DNA from: JABSSA01 sp039984715
Lineage (GTDB): Bacteria; Pseudomonadota; Alphaproteobacteria; Rhodobacterales; Rhodobacteraceae
Length of the DNA stretch: 64,000 nucleotides
Reading direction: 5' to 3'
NCBI GenBank assembly: GCA_039984715.1
Contig: JBDWUA010000004.1
Coordinates: forward strand, 558,001 to 622,000
This document shows positions 41,755 to 49,538 of this stretch, in pieces. Position numbers and translations under genes: made by a program. Position 1 is the stretch's first letter. Each line of letters starts with the position of its first letter. The notes under the pieces are model-generated. The model was given only the letters and a program-made list of their open reading frames with translations. It did not search any database and was not told where the DNA came from.

Positions 41755-42023
41755 TTCAATTACCCTTCTAAGGCAATCATTAGATTACCACCCCCGCATG
41801 AGAGAGCATAGCTGACATTTGTGCAGACCGCAGCGTCGGTCAATGTGGGCACAGTCCCGCCATTAGCTGTAAAAAGGCGTAAGGTCCGTTCTGTGGGACA
41901 TTTCAGACTGTTGTCAAACGCTCACGAATGTCTGCAGTTTTGTTCAATTCGGGTTCGTCTTGAGTGGAATTTAAGGTAGGAGGTTCCGGCAGTGACGTCT
42001 ACCTAAAGGGAGGGGTGCCGGGT

Positions 42024-42530
42024 ATGAACTTGGTCGAAAAAGCCAGACTTTACGCACAAGCGGCGCACCGTGCCGTGGGGCAGAAGCGGAAATACACCGG
42101 CGAATGTTACACCGTTCACACGGTAGATGTCGCCGCGTTGGTTGCGCGCTTTGATGGTAGCGAGGAAATGGTTGCAGCCGCGCACTTACATGATGTTGTG
42201 GAAGATACAGCCATTGAAGTGTCCGATATCCGTGATGCGTTTGGTGAGGAGGTCGCAGATTTGGTTGACTGGCTTACGGATCGCTCAAAGCCGGAAGACG
42301 GCAATAGGGCTGTGCGCAAGGCCATTGATCGCGACCGTTTGGGCACGGCACCGGCTGAAGCACAAACAATCAAATGCTGTGATCTCATATCAAATACGAC
42401 CTCAATTGTTGAACATGACCCAAGCTTTGCCCAAGTTTACCTCAGGGAAAAATTCGAATTGCTTGACGTCATGACTTTGGCGGACCCAAGAGCACGGGAG
42501 GCGGCATTGCAGCAGATGCCCGCCCCATGA
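42024..42530 (+). CDS. small HD-domain protein, (p)ppGpp-hydrolase (MESH1)-like
   Basis: A 168-residue protein starting at ATG 42024, with GGAGGGG upstream. It opens VEKARLYAQAAHRAVGQKRKYTGECYTVHTVDVAALV and contains HLHDVVEDTAIE, the HD motif of the RelA/SpoT hydrolase domain, followed by FGEEVADLVDWLTD. There is no synthetase, TGS or ACT domain, which matches small alarmone hydrolases of the MESH1 type. A role in clearing (p)ppGpp or a related nucleotide is likely but unproven. The full Rel protein is encoded at 30990. Confidence 0.82.
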   Translation: MNLVEKARLYAQAAHRAVGQKRKYTGECYTVHTVDVAALVARFDGSEEMVAAAHLHDVVEDTAIEVSDIRDAFGEEVADLVDWLTDRSKPEDGNRAVRKAIDRDRLGTAPAEAQTIKCCDLISNTTSIVEHDPSFAQVYLREKFELLDVMTLADPRAREAALQQMPAP

Positions 42531-42641
42531 GGGACACCCAATAGCCGCGACAACGGGGCCCACTGTTAGAAATCAGCGGCGCGGATAAACCCGCCGTTCA
42601 ATGCGGATCTGCGGATGTCCGTACTATGTAAAAAGCGGGGA

Positions 42642-43784
42642 TCACGGCAGGAACGTACCAAGTTGCGCCTGCGGCCTGACTCTCTTCGGGTTTCTTTCGA
42701 TTGGACGGGCTGTGGGCCCATAAATGTCCTCGATCACCGTCTGTCGATGCTCCATCGCACCCTCAGGCAAGACGGTCTTCAATTCATCGCATTGCTTTGC
42801 ACTTAGCTGTTTCAGGCACTCTGAACCGGGGTACAAGCTTTCTGTTGGCATGCCGTTGACCCAGATCACCTGATGGCGTTGGAAAAATAAGTGTATATAA
42901 ATCACGTTCCATTTTCCTTGGGCAATTCGGGCACGGCTTTGTTTCACAGCAACAATTTTCTTTGCAGGCATGAGAAGGTCAGGCCTGACAAGCACGCAAT
43001 GTTGGGGTGAAATTAATGTGTTTTCCTTCGCCCCAAAGGTACCTTTCGAAATTAAAATAGGCCGGTCCTGTGGACGCATGAGAAGATCTGCGGGGCCGAG
43101 GTGCCGTTTGCCGATCCATAAAATCGGCTGCGGGCCATCGTCCAACGTTAAGACCATGTCACCCGGTTTAAGGGTCTCAATCAGGATTGGTCCGCGGGGC
43201 GTCTGAATATAGGAACCGGATGTAAAGCACACCGGAGCATTCGATTGCCCGGAGTTGACGTTAAATCTACCGTTCCCATTTTCCGCGCTGCTATCATCAA
43301 TGTCCCCACTGTTATCAAAGTCCTGATCAGTATGGTGATCGAAGGTTGTACTGCTTTGATTGGCAACATTGCTGCCGGGGGCGACAAACAGCTCTTGCAA
43401 TGACGGCGCGCCGGGATCGCTGGACGTCAAGATATTAGCGCTAAAACGAAGGTAATCGTCGCCCATTCTATCAATGCTATCTTGAACGGACGCGCTTTGC
43501 CCCGGATTTTGCGGCGTGTATGTGTATGTGGGTGTGCCCGCCAGATAATCAGCCTGCGTTGCGTACACAACAATCTGGGTGAAGCCACTGCTTGATGTAA
43601 GCTCACCATCGGCTGGAACAGGATCAACAGTAAATTCAACAACCGCCTGATCAGAGAAAGGCTGGGTCCCTCCGGTCACTGTGATTTGTCCGGCAGAGTC
43701 TTGTCCGGTATTGGACAGAACATTTACGTTGGGAGCTAGAAGTATATCAGCCCCTGAAGCCAAGAACGTCGCCAAGATGATCAC
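42642..43784 (-). CDS. Hint-domain (Hint_2) protein
   Basis: A 380-residue protein. Residues about 1-180 are Thr/Ser/Asp-rich with no clear domain. From about residue 185 it has the self-processing Hint fold: CFTSGSYIQTPRGPILIETLKPGDMVLTLDDG with the reactive Cys, WIGKRHL, and ENTLISPQHCVLV with the later His. Hint_2 proteins are abundant in Rhodobacteraceae and are often exported by type I systems; cleavage at the Cys is proposed but little studied. The frame starts at GTG 43784 without a clear Shine-Dalgarno sequence, so the true start may be further in. Confidence 0.78.
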   Translation of the reverse strand: MIILATFLASGADILLAPNVNVLSNTGQDSAGQITVTGGTQPFSDQAVVEFTVDPVPADGELTSSSGFTQIVVYATQADYLAGTPTYTYTPQNPGQSASVQDSIDRMGDDYLRFSANILTSSDPGAPSLQELFVAPGSNVANQSSTTFDHHTDQDFDNSGDIDDSSAENGNGRFNVNSGQSNAPVCFTSGSYIQTPRGPILIETLKPGDMVLTLDDGPQPILWIGKRHLGPADLLMRPQDRPILISKGTFGAKENTLISPQHCVLVRPDLLMPAKKIVAVKQSRARIAQGKWNVIYIHLFFQRHQVIWVNGMPTESLYPGSECLKQLSAKQCDELKTVLPEGAMEHRQTVIEDIYGPTARPIERNPKRVRPQAQLGTFLP

Positions 43785-44089
43785 CGTAACAAGCGATGTG
43801 TGTCACTTTATGACGTAATAAAGTAGGGTCCAAATGTGAAGATTTGGTCAACTGCCGGGGACCACACTTTGCTTCAAATTCACTTGCGTTCGACCAAACA
43901 ACCTAAGGCGCTAAAGAGGTGGACGCCGAGGTTTTTCCACTTGTGGACATTCACGCAGCGCACAGCATCGCCCTCTCTGGGCTCGAAGAAGACTTTATCG
44001 GGTTCAATCTGCCAAAATCAACTGCCAAGGTCAGCTGAGTGGCCAAAGGTGTCACTCGCTGTGGCAAGGCCTGTGGCTGCTTGGTGTCT
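43785..44089. other. intergenic, no firm gene
   Basis: 305 bases between a minus-strand gene start and another minus-strand gene end. A 39-codon plus-strand stretch (43919-44038) looks protein-like (EVFPLVDIHAAHSIALSGL) but has no ribosome-binding site and is not called. Confidence 0.4.
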
Positions 44090-44917
44090 TTAACCGCGCC
44101 GTTCCGCTTCGACGTAATCGACTAGGTCGTCATCAAGACGCCCACACCCATCATCGATCCAATTCATAAGTTGTGCTCGGATCGAAACGCGGTCGAACTC
44201 ACGGATGGTTTCAAGCCGAGTTGTTCGCCCAACGGGGATGAATTTCAACGTTTTCGTTCCGCAAGACACCGAGGCCTCCTCCGTCGCATCCGGGGCTTCA
44301 AAGGAAAACCGAAAATGTTGGAATGGTTCGTTAACTTCTATTGTATGGATTTCCTCAATCTTAGCGATGTCATCAATGCGGCTGACGACACGAAAACTAA
44401 GGCCCGGTTCTATCCAATCCATCGAAAGCGTATCGGCGGCTCCATAGTCTTTGAAGGTATCCGGAGTAACAGTCAGATACGGCCAAAGCTCTTCCGGCTT
44501 CAAATTGGATGTTGTGGAACTGCGCAGTTGTTTTGGGCGACAAGGAAGAAACCGATCCACCCAATCCCCGCCATAAACAGTGATGATCAGATAGCACAAT
44601 AAAATACCGAACACACTTGTGAACGTAGAAAGACCACCATCCTCCTCGCCGCTAAAAGCCCCCATCAAGCTAAGCACGGGAATCGAAACGGCAACGGACT
44701 CTGCCGTATGCCTGATCTTAGGGAAAAGAATAGCAAGGGCCATCAAGAACGCCGTCAAAATAACCATGAACGCCAAACCCGCCACTATCGAGAATGGCAG
44801 ATCCAGAAAATGCGAAGTCCGACTGAAAAAGGAGATATAGCCGCCAAGAAATGTCACCAAAGCCACAAGGACAACGCGCCGACGCTCTCGAAACAGGCGC
44901 TTCAATAACCTATCCAT
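44090..44917 (-). CDS. membrane protein with soluble C-terminal domain
   Basis: A 275-residue protein. I start at ATG 44917 (MDRLLKRLFRERRRVVLVAL), with GGAGG just upstream; a frame start ten codons earlier lacks this. Four hydrophobic helices lie in the first 125 residues (LVALVTFLGGYISFF, FSIVAGLAFMVILTAFLMALAILF, VSIPVLSLMGAFS, FTSVFGILLCYLIITVYG). Residues 130-275 form a soluble region (LKPEELWPYLTVTPDTFKDYG, then HFRFSFEAPDATEEASV) that could be a SRPBCC-like sheet. No family recognised with confidence. Confidence 0.7.
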   Translation of the reverse strand: MDRLLKRLFRERRRVVLVALVTFLGGYISFFSRTSHFLDLPFSIVAGLAFMVILTAFLMALAILFPKIRHTAESVAVSIPVLSLMGAFSGEEDGGLSTFTSVFGILLCYLIITVYGGDWVDRFLPCRPKQLRSSTTSNLKPEELWPYLTVTPDTFKDYGAADTLSMDWIEPGLSFRVVSRIDDIAKIEEIHTIEVNEPFQHFRFSFEAPDATEEASVSCGTKTLKFIPVGRTTRLETIREFDRVSIRAQLMNWIDDGCGRLDDDLVDYVEAERRG

Positions 44918-45315
44918 GAAACCTCCAAAAAACAGTTCGTTACGCATTGTCGAGAGGCTTTGTGTTAATAGTTTGACTTAGGCGAATCCAAAGTTTTCAT
45001 GATTGAAAGTTGCAGTTTTTACGCCACACAACACCCGCGTGACTGCAACCTCCTCCGTACTGCTCGGTCACAAAAACGCCGCCGAAACGGGTAACCTGAT
45101 CGGCTTTCGGGACGCAGCCGACCTCGGACCCGTGGGCAAGCATGTCTGTATTTTCTCCCGTTCACAGATCGCGGTTCTTTGAGCTATCAGGGGCCGCACA
45201 TCTTGACTGTGCCTTTCGCATGAGGCAAATTCAGGCCCCTGGGGCGGCGAACGCCTCGTGAGGCTCAGGCTCAAGTTTCGCATCCATAAAACCCACATCG
45301 ATAGGGAGGATGCGC
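44918..45315. other. intergenic between divergent genes
   Basis: 398 bases separating the membrane-protein gene and the SOD-rhodanese gene. It must hold both promoters. I see no additional gene or strong hairpin. Confidence 0.45.
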
Positions 45316-46278
45316 ATGAGCACGCACCACAATTTTCAAACATATATACCCGGCCAACATTCCGTTCGGGGCATCCCATTCAAGGCCCACAAAATCGACG
45401 GCTTCACACCTGAAATGCTCGAACAGAACTATGAGGAAATCTATGGCGGTGCCGTTCGCCGGTTGAACGAGATTGAGGCACAGATTTCGTCCGGCAATCA
45501 GGACCGCTCATTGAGACTTGAACACCAGACCGTCGCCAATGCCGTAGCTCTACACGAACAGCACTTTGAATCCTTGGGCGAAGACGGTGGTGAAGACCTT
45601 GCGGACGGGTCCCTCAAGCACGCCATTGACGCGAGTTTCACAAGCGTCGCTGTTTGGCAGGCTGACTTTTCCGCAATGGCGACATCGTCAACGGGTGGTT
45701 GGATGGTTCTAGGCTGGTCAGAGCGATTTGGCCGCCTAATGAACGTCCGGTTCGGTGACGATACACAGACGATGGCCAACTTGGTCCCGATCATTGTGCT
45801 CAACATGGACGAGCACGCGTTCTCTGCTGATTTCGGGCCGGACAAGACCGCCTATGTTTCTGCCTTCCTCCAGAGTATTCATTGGGCGCGCGCGGCGCAG
45901 CGGTTCCTTAGATCAATGGGTATCGCCACCACTCCTGAGGAAAAACCCGACCCCACCCAAATCTCCATTTCCGAACTGAAAAGCCGTCGCGACAAAAACG
46001 ATGAAGTGCTTGTGCTTGATGTACGTCACGACGACGACTGCGAACGCTACAAGAACCGAATAACTGAAAGCGAGTGGCACAATTCCTTTGATGTCGCCGC
46101 TTGGGCCAGTGATTTGCCCAAAGACAAGCCTGTCGTTGTCTATTGCATGTATGGCTTCTGGGTCAGTCAAAAGGTAGCAGAAGAGTTGCGTGAACACGGC
46201 ATCGACGCGCGCAGCCTGACAGGGGGCGTCACTGCATGGCGCGCGATGAGCTATCCGTCATTCAACTACAGCGCTTAA
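45316..46278 (+). CDS. degenerate Fe/Mn-superoxide-dismutase domain fused to rhodanese
   Basis: A 320-residue fusion. Residues about 20-200 follow the Fe/Mn SOD fold (EMLEQNYEEIYGGAVRRLNE, NAVALHEQHFESL, VLNMDEHAFSADFG). Aligned by eye with E. coli SodB, three of the four metal ligands appear changed (His26 to Asn, His73 to Gln with a His next to it, Asp157 to Asn), leaving only His161. Residues about 215-315 are a rhodanese domain with catalytic Cys in VVYCMYGFWVS and GGVTAWRAM. The start at ATG 45316 is six bases after GGGAGG; an ATG six bases earlier is possible. Likely a sulfur- or metal-stress protein rather than a true dismutase. Confidence 0.8.
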   Translation: MSTHHNFQTYIPGQHSVRGIPFKAHKIDGFTPEMLEQNYEEIYGGAVRRLNEIEAQISSGNQDRSLRLEHQTVANAVALHEQHFESLGEDGGEDLADGSLKHAIDASFTSVAVWQADFSAMATSSTGGWMVLGWSERFGRLMNVRFGDDTQTMANLVPIIVLNMDEHAFSADFGPDKTAYVSAFLQSIHWARAAQRFLRSMGIATTPEEKPDPTQISISELKSRRDKNDEVLVLDVRHDDDCERYKNRITESEWHNSFDVAAWASDLPKDKPVVVYCMYGFWVSQKVAEELREHGIDARSLTGGVTAWRAMSYPSFNYSA

Positions 46279-46688
46279 GAGCATCTATCATACCTTCAGT
46301 TTTAATGTGCTGGTGAACAATTGGCGGCCAATGTTTTGCCAACAGCAGACATTGGCCACATCGCAGAAGAACTGGCACATTGGGCTCGTAAGAGACCTTC
46401 ACTGCATTCAAGACCGGTTCTTAGGCCATTCTAGTAACTCAAGGTCCGCTCCGCGGACAAAGCGACCCTTGCCGCCTCCGTTGCCAACGGCCGCTTTTCA
46501 AATGCTGCACTGACAGCGAAACGCACCAAAGGGCGGAAAGCCGTCGTTGGCTGCAAGCGCGAACTTAAATTGGCACGCCAAATACAGCTGACACTCATGG
46601 CTGCAATCAAGTCTTCTGTCCGCAAACGCTGCTGGCGGCAGCTACGAGCCCAAAATAAGGTTTTCTATGCCGCAGTGAAGAGAATATT
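46279..46688. other. intergenic, no gene seen
   Basis: 410 bases between convergent genes with only short frames lacking ribosome-binding sites and no clear terminator hairpin. Confidence 0.45.
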
Positions 46689-47249
46689 TTAATTTTTAAA
46701 ACTGATTTGTGAACTCGTGATAACTTTGCCAGCCATCGCCGCAGTCAACGTTTCCCAGTCGACGGAAATGTCGTCGTTTTCGGGTAGGCTGGTGAGCGGC
46801 GCATCCAATGCAAAAACAGTGATCGTGTATTCGTGTTCGGACCCAGCTGGTGAACACGGGGGCGTATATCCCGTATGTCGTTCGTCTTTGTCGGCACCTT
46901 CATTGCCAATAGACGCTGGGTTGGCGCGGTCAATTTCGGGTGTATTTGGCGGGATATTCCACAGCAACCAGTATTGGCTGGGAGCATCGCGCCCAGCTAC
47001 CGCGCCTCTTGGATAGTGGTGCATGATCACCGCGAGGCTTTCAGTGCCAGCAGGAATTTTCGACCACGCCAGTGGAGGAGATACGCCTTCCCCGCCATCG
47101 CGTGTGCATTTCAGCGCAGCCGGCAACATGCCCCCGTCCACAATTTCAGGGCTGGACAGGGTGAACACGTCCTGCGCGACGCTGACAGTTGCCAGTGACG
47201 CGCTGACCGATACAGTGACGCATATGGCCCAAAACCAGTTCAACGACAA
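46689..47249 (-). CDS. exported YbhB/YbcL-type PEBP-like protein
   Basis: A 186-residue protein with a Sec signal (WFWAICVTVSVSASLATVSVA/QD). The mature part has the phosphatidylethanolamine-binding-protein fold: CTRDGGEGVSPPLAWSKIPAGTESLAVIMHHYP, YWLLWNIPPNTPEI, and HTGYTPPCSPAGSEHEYTITVFALDA. The family (YbhB/YbcL, Raf-kinase-inhibitor-like) binds anionic ligands; bacterial roles are mostly unknown. Its start overlaps the YHYH gene end by ten bases, so the three exported proteins form one transcript. Confidence 0.88.
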   Translation of the reverse strand: MSLNWFWAICVTVSVSASLATVSVAQDVFTLSSPEIVDGGMLPAALKCTRDGGEGVSPPLAWSKIPAGTESLAVIMHHYPRGAVAGRDAPSQYWLLWNIPPNTPEIDRANPASIGNEGADKDERHTGYTPPCSPAGSEHEYTITVFALDAPLTSLPENDDISVDWETLTAAMAGKVITSSQISFKN

Positions 47250-48202
47250 AACTCGCCGGTCATCAGTTCACCGGCATTGGTCACAGTTTTAGTCGCGAAG
47301 GTGTAACAACCATCCGTATCCGCCGGTTCATAGCGGATAAAGAAAGCATCACCCTCGTAGGTATAATCCATGCTGCGGGTGCCATCGTCGTTTTGTGTGA
47401 ACAAAAGGTTTTCAACCCCGCCGCGCGGTGGGCGACCGGGTGCTGCACCGCCACCGGTTGCAGCGGATAGGGGCCGTACACGTGGCAGTCCATCAAATTC
47501 AGGAACTTCGCCCATCAAGCATTGCACAATGTAGGGCGCATCTGGCGATGTGTGATAGCGGTAGCCAAAGGTGCCGTCGGCCTGACCATTACAAACGTCT
47601 AACTTTCCCTCCGCAATCGCGGACCCGTCGGGGTTTGCATCGCCATAAATTGGAAACCCGTCAAAGGCCCAGCCGATGATCGCGGCATCACCGGCATTGG
47701 CCATCTGCTCAATCATACAAACTGGTTCAGCGTGGTAATGGTAATCGTCACCGCGCCCCGCATGGCCGCCGCAAACATCAAGCTGCTTTGTGATGATCGT
47801 GTCGTGTTGGGTCTGGTGGTGGGCAAGGTCGGCTTGGCTCATTTCGCCGCCGCCTGTGTAGTCGTAGATGGGCACACCGTTTACGGCGACGCCCAAGGCC
47901 GCATCCCGAGTCAGAGGGGTGCCGCTTAGAACTGGTGCCAGAATAACCGGCGCGCCGTACTCTGCGGGTACGGGAACCTGTTCGTTTGTGCCAACGATGC
48001 CCGTCATCATGTCGTGGTCAGGATAGGTGTCCGACGATATGATCGCATGACTGTCTGTACAGGTCACAACCACCTCGTCGTCAAAACCCGCGTCCGCAAC
48101 CGAGGCCGCAACCGCGTTGCAATGGTCTTCGTGTGCGAGGGCAAGTGTTGAGAAAGAAATCAGCGTTAGGGCGGCAATGACGATAGGTTTTGAATAAGCC
48201 AT
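47240..48202 (-). CDS. exported YHYH-domain protein
   Basis: A 320-residue secreted protein with signal MAYSKPIVIAALTLISFSTLALA. It carries the YHYH signature in GRGDDYHYHAEPVC, preceded by VNGVPIYDYTGGGEM and followed by IIGWAFDGFPIYGDANPDG and GYRYHTSPDAPYIVQCLMG. YHYH proteins are a family of unknown function, often found near PEBP-like proteins. It lies between the PEBP-like gene (overlapping it) and the 213-residue secreted-protein gene. Confidence 0.88.
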   Translation of the reverse strand: MAYSKPIVIAALTLISFSTLALAHEDHCNAVAASVADAGFDDEVVVTCTDSHAIISSDTYPDHDMMTGIVGTNEQVPVPAEYGAPVILAPVLSGTPLTRDAALGVAVNGVPIYDYTGGGEMSQADLAHHQTQHDTIITKQLDVCGGHAGRGDDYHYHAEPVCMIEQMANAGDAAIIGWAFDGFPIYGDANPDGSAIAEGKLDVCNGQADGTFGYRYHTSPDAPYIVQCLMGEVPEFDGLPRVRPLSAATGGGAAPGRPPRGGVENLLFTQNDDGTRSMDYTYEGDAFFIRYEPADTDGCYTFATKTVTNAGELMTGEFCR

Positions 48203-48224
48203 ATTTAGACTCCCCTACAATTAA

Positions 48225-48866
48225 TTATTCGACAGTCAGACGGCACAGAACCGTATTGCTTTGCTCAAGATCGGGGCCCCAGATCAGTTCAGCGTCGTCC
48301 ACCCAAGTGATTTCATCAAAGCCATCCTTTGGACCGACCTCACGCGCGGAATAAACGCTGGCTTGTGGCCAATCCGAGGTGTCGAAATCAGCCGTGTCCC
48401 AGCCGCCCGGCTCTTCGGATGCTTCGAATGTACACGCCCCTTCACCGGCAACAGGGTTGGATGATCCCTCACAAGATTTGTCCAGCGGTGCGGAATGGAT
48501 AACGACGCACTGCCAAGCATCGTTGCTCACCGCGACGTTTACGCCGGACGCATCCTTAATTTGCAAGATCAAACCGCCATCGCCCATCTGTTGATTGCGC
48601 GCACCGATGTATTCCAATCCTGTGTCGTTTTCCTTGAAGTCCTTAGCGACCACACCGATCACAAACGGACGTTCGGCCTCGAAGGTGAAGCTTTCAGCGT
48701 TAAACGAGCGCTCCGTGGTGATCGGTACGCTGTCTTCCGCGACTTGTGCGCCGTCGATACGCATCTCGAACCAATTGTCGGCCCAAACATCAGCAGAAAA
48801 GGTTTCGGCTGAGAGGGGGAGTGCTGATATTGGCAGCAGAGCCAGCGACGCGAGAATAGGTTTCAT
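48225..48866 (-). CDS. exported protein of unknown function, 213 residues
   Basis: Begins with a Sec signal (MKPILASLALLPISALPLSA/ET). The mature part looks like an all-beta, galactose-binding-like domain: DVWADNWFEMRIDGAQVAED, FTFEAERPFVIGVVAKDFKEND, then WQCVVIHSAPLDKSC. Three further cysteines suggest disulfides. It is the first gene of a three-gene unit with the YHYH and PEBP-like genes, 22 bases upstream of the former. The three probably act together outside the cytoplasm. Confidence 0.78.
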   Translation of the reverse strand: MKPILASLALLPISALPLSAETFSADVWADNWFEMRIDGAQVAEDSVPITTERSFNAESFTFEAERPFVIGVVAKDFKENDTGLEYIGARNQQMGDGGLILQIKDASGVNVAVSNDAWQCVVIHSAPLDKSCEGSSNPVAGEGACTFEASEEPGGWDTADFDTSDWPQASVYSAREVGPKDGFDEITWVDDAELIWGPDLEQSNTVLCRLTVE

Positions 48867-49405
48867 CGTAAGATCCTTGAATGGTCAATAACTCTTATAC
48901 GTCGTCATCGTTGTATTCCGTCGCACAAGTTTTTCTCTTTATTTCATGGTAGCCTAGCGCGCAAAGCAGTCGTCGACAATGGATCCGCGAATGACCGCCA
49001 AGTCCGCATTGCGGTCATCCAATTAATCAAAATACTGCATGTGGTCAGCAACGTCCGCTTCGGGGAAGCCGCACTGCAGCGTCGAGTTTCATTGCCAAGG
49101 TCCGGTAAGGGCCGTAATTTCAGAGTCAGTTTTGCACGTTTCCCGAAAGCTGACTTTGGCTGCGATGCAGAAAAACGGTAATTTGGGCTCTTAGCCGTCA
49201 TTCGCTGCATTTTGCATAAAGGCCCGCGTAATAGCTGTCGCGCATCAATTTTGTGTTGCTTGAAAACCGAACACAAATACGTCCGCGAAAGCGGCAAGAG
49301 GTTTGAATAGCCAACTGTGAGAGGTTGAAGACTTCGTTAACTTGGGGTGGCAAAGGTTAACGCAAGCGAAGTGTGAACTAGGTGTAAAAGGTGTTGGTCG
49401 TGATG

Positions 49406-49437
49406 AAAGCCAGCTTTGAGCGCCTAAAGCTGGCTTT
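49406..49437. repeat. perfect twelve-base-pair inverted repeat
   Basis: AAAGCCAGCTTT and AAAGCTGGCTTT separated by eight bases. It lies downstream of mcd (minus strand), beyond the hairpin at 49454-49477, and could be a second terminator-like structure. The arm sequence TGGCTTT recurs in the nearby direct repeats. Confidence 0.75.
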
Positions 49438-49453
49438 GACCACAAAGGGTCGA

Positions 49454-49477
49454 AAAACCTGCCGATTGGCAGGTTTT
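49454..49477. terminator. bidirectional rho-independent terminator after mcd
   Basis: A ten-base-pair stem (AAAACCTGCC with GGCAGGTTTT) and a four-base loop GATT, flanked by A and T runs. It lies 62 bases beyond the mcd stop codon and should end that transcript on the minus strand. Confidence 0.8.
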
Positions 49478-49483
49478 GAAAGA

Positions 49484-49517
49484 TGGCTTTGGGGCGTCAA
49501 GGCTGGCTTTGGGGCGT
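49484..49517. repeat. 14-base direct repeat, two copies 20 bases apart
   Basis: TGGCTTTGGGGCGT at 49484-49497 and again at 49504-49517, between the terminator and the mcd stop. The spacing of 20 bases is close to two helical turns. Confidence 0.8.
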
Positions 49518-49538
49518 GTTACCCCTGCGCGCGGTGCA

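Larger units (their letters stand above)
48867..49538. other. intergenic, repeat and hairpin cluster
   Basis: 672 bases without a gene. The left two-thirds shows nothing clear. The right end (49406-49517) packs two hairpins and a 14-base direct repeat, listed separately. Confidence 0.5.

Noticed and set aside
43919..44038. 39-codon plus-strand stretch with protein-like composition (EVFPLVDIHAAHSIALSGL)
   Set aside because: Only a GTG start, no Shine-Dalgarno sequence, and no recognisable family; might be a gene-end remnant but too short to support.
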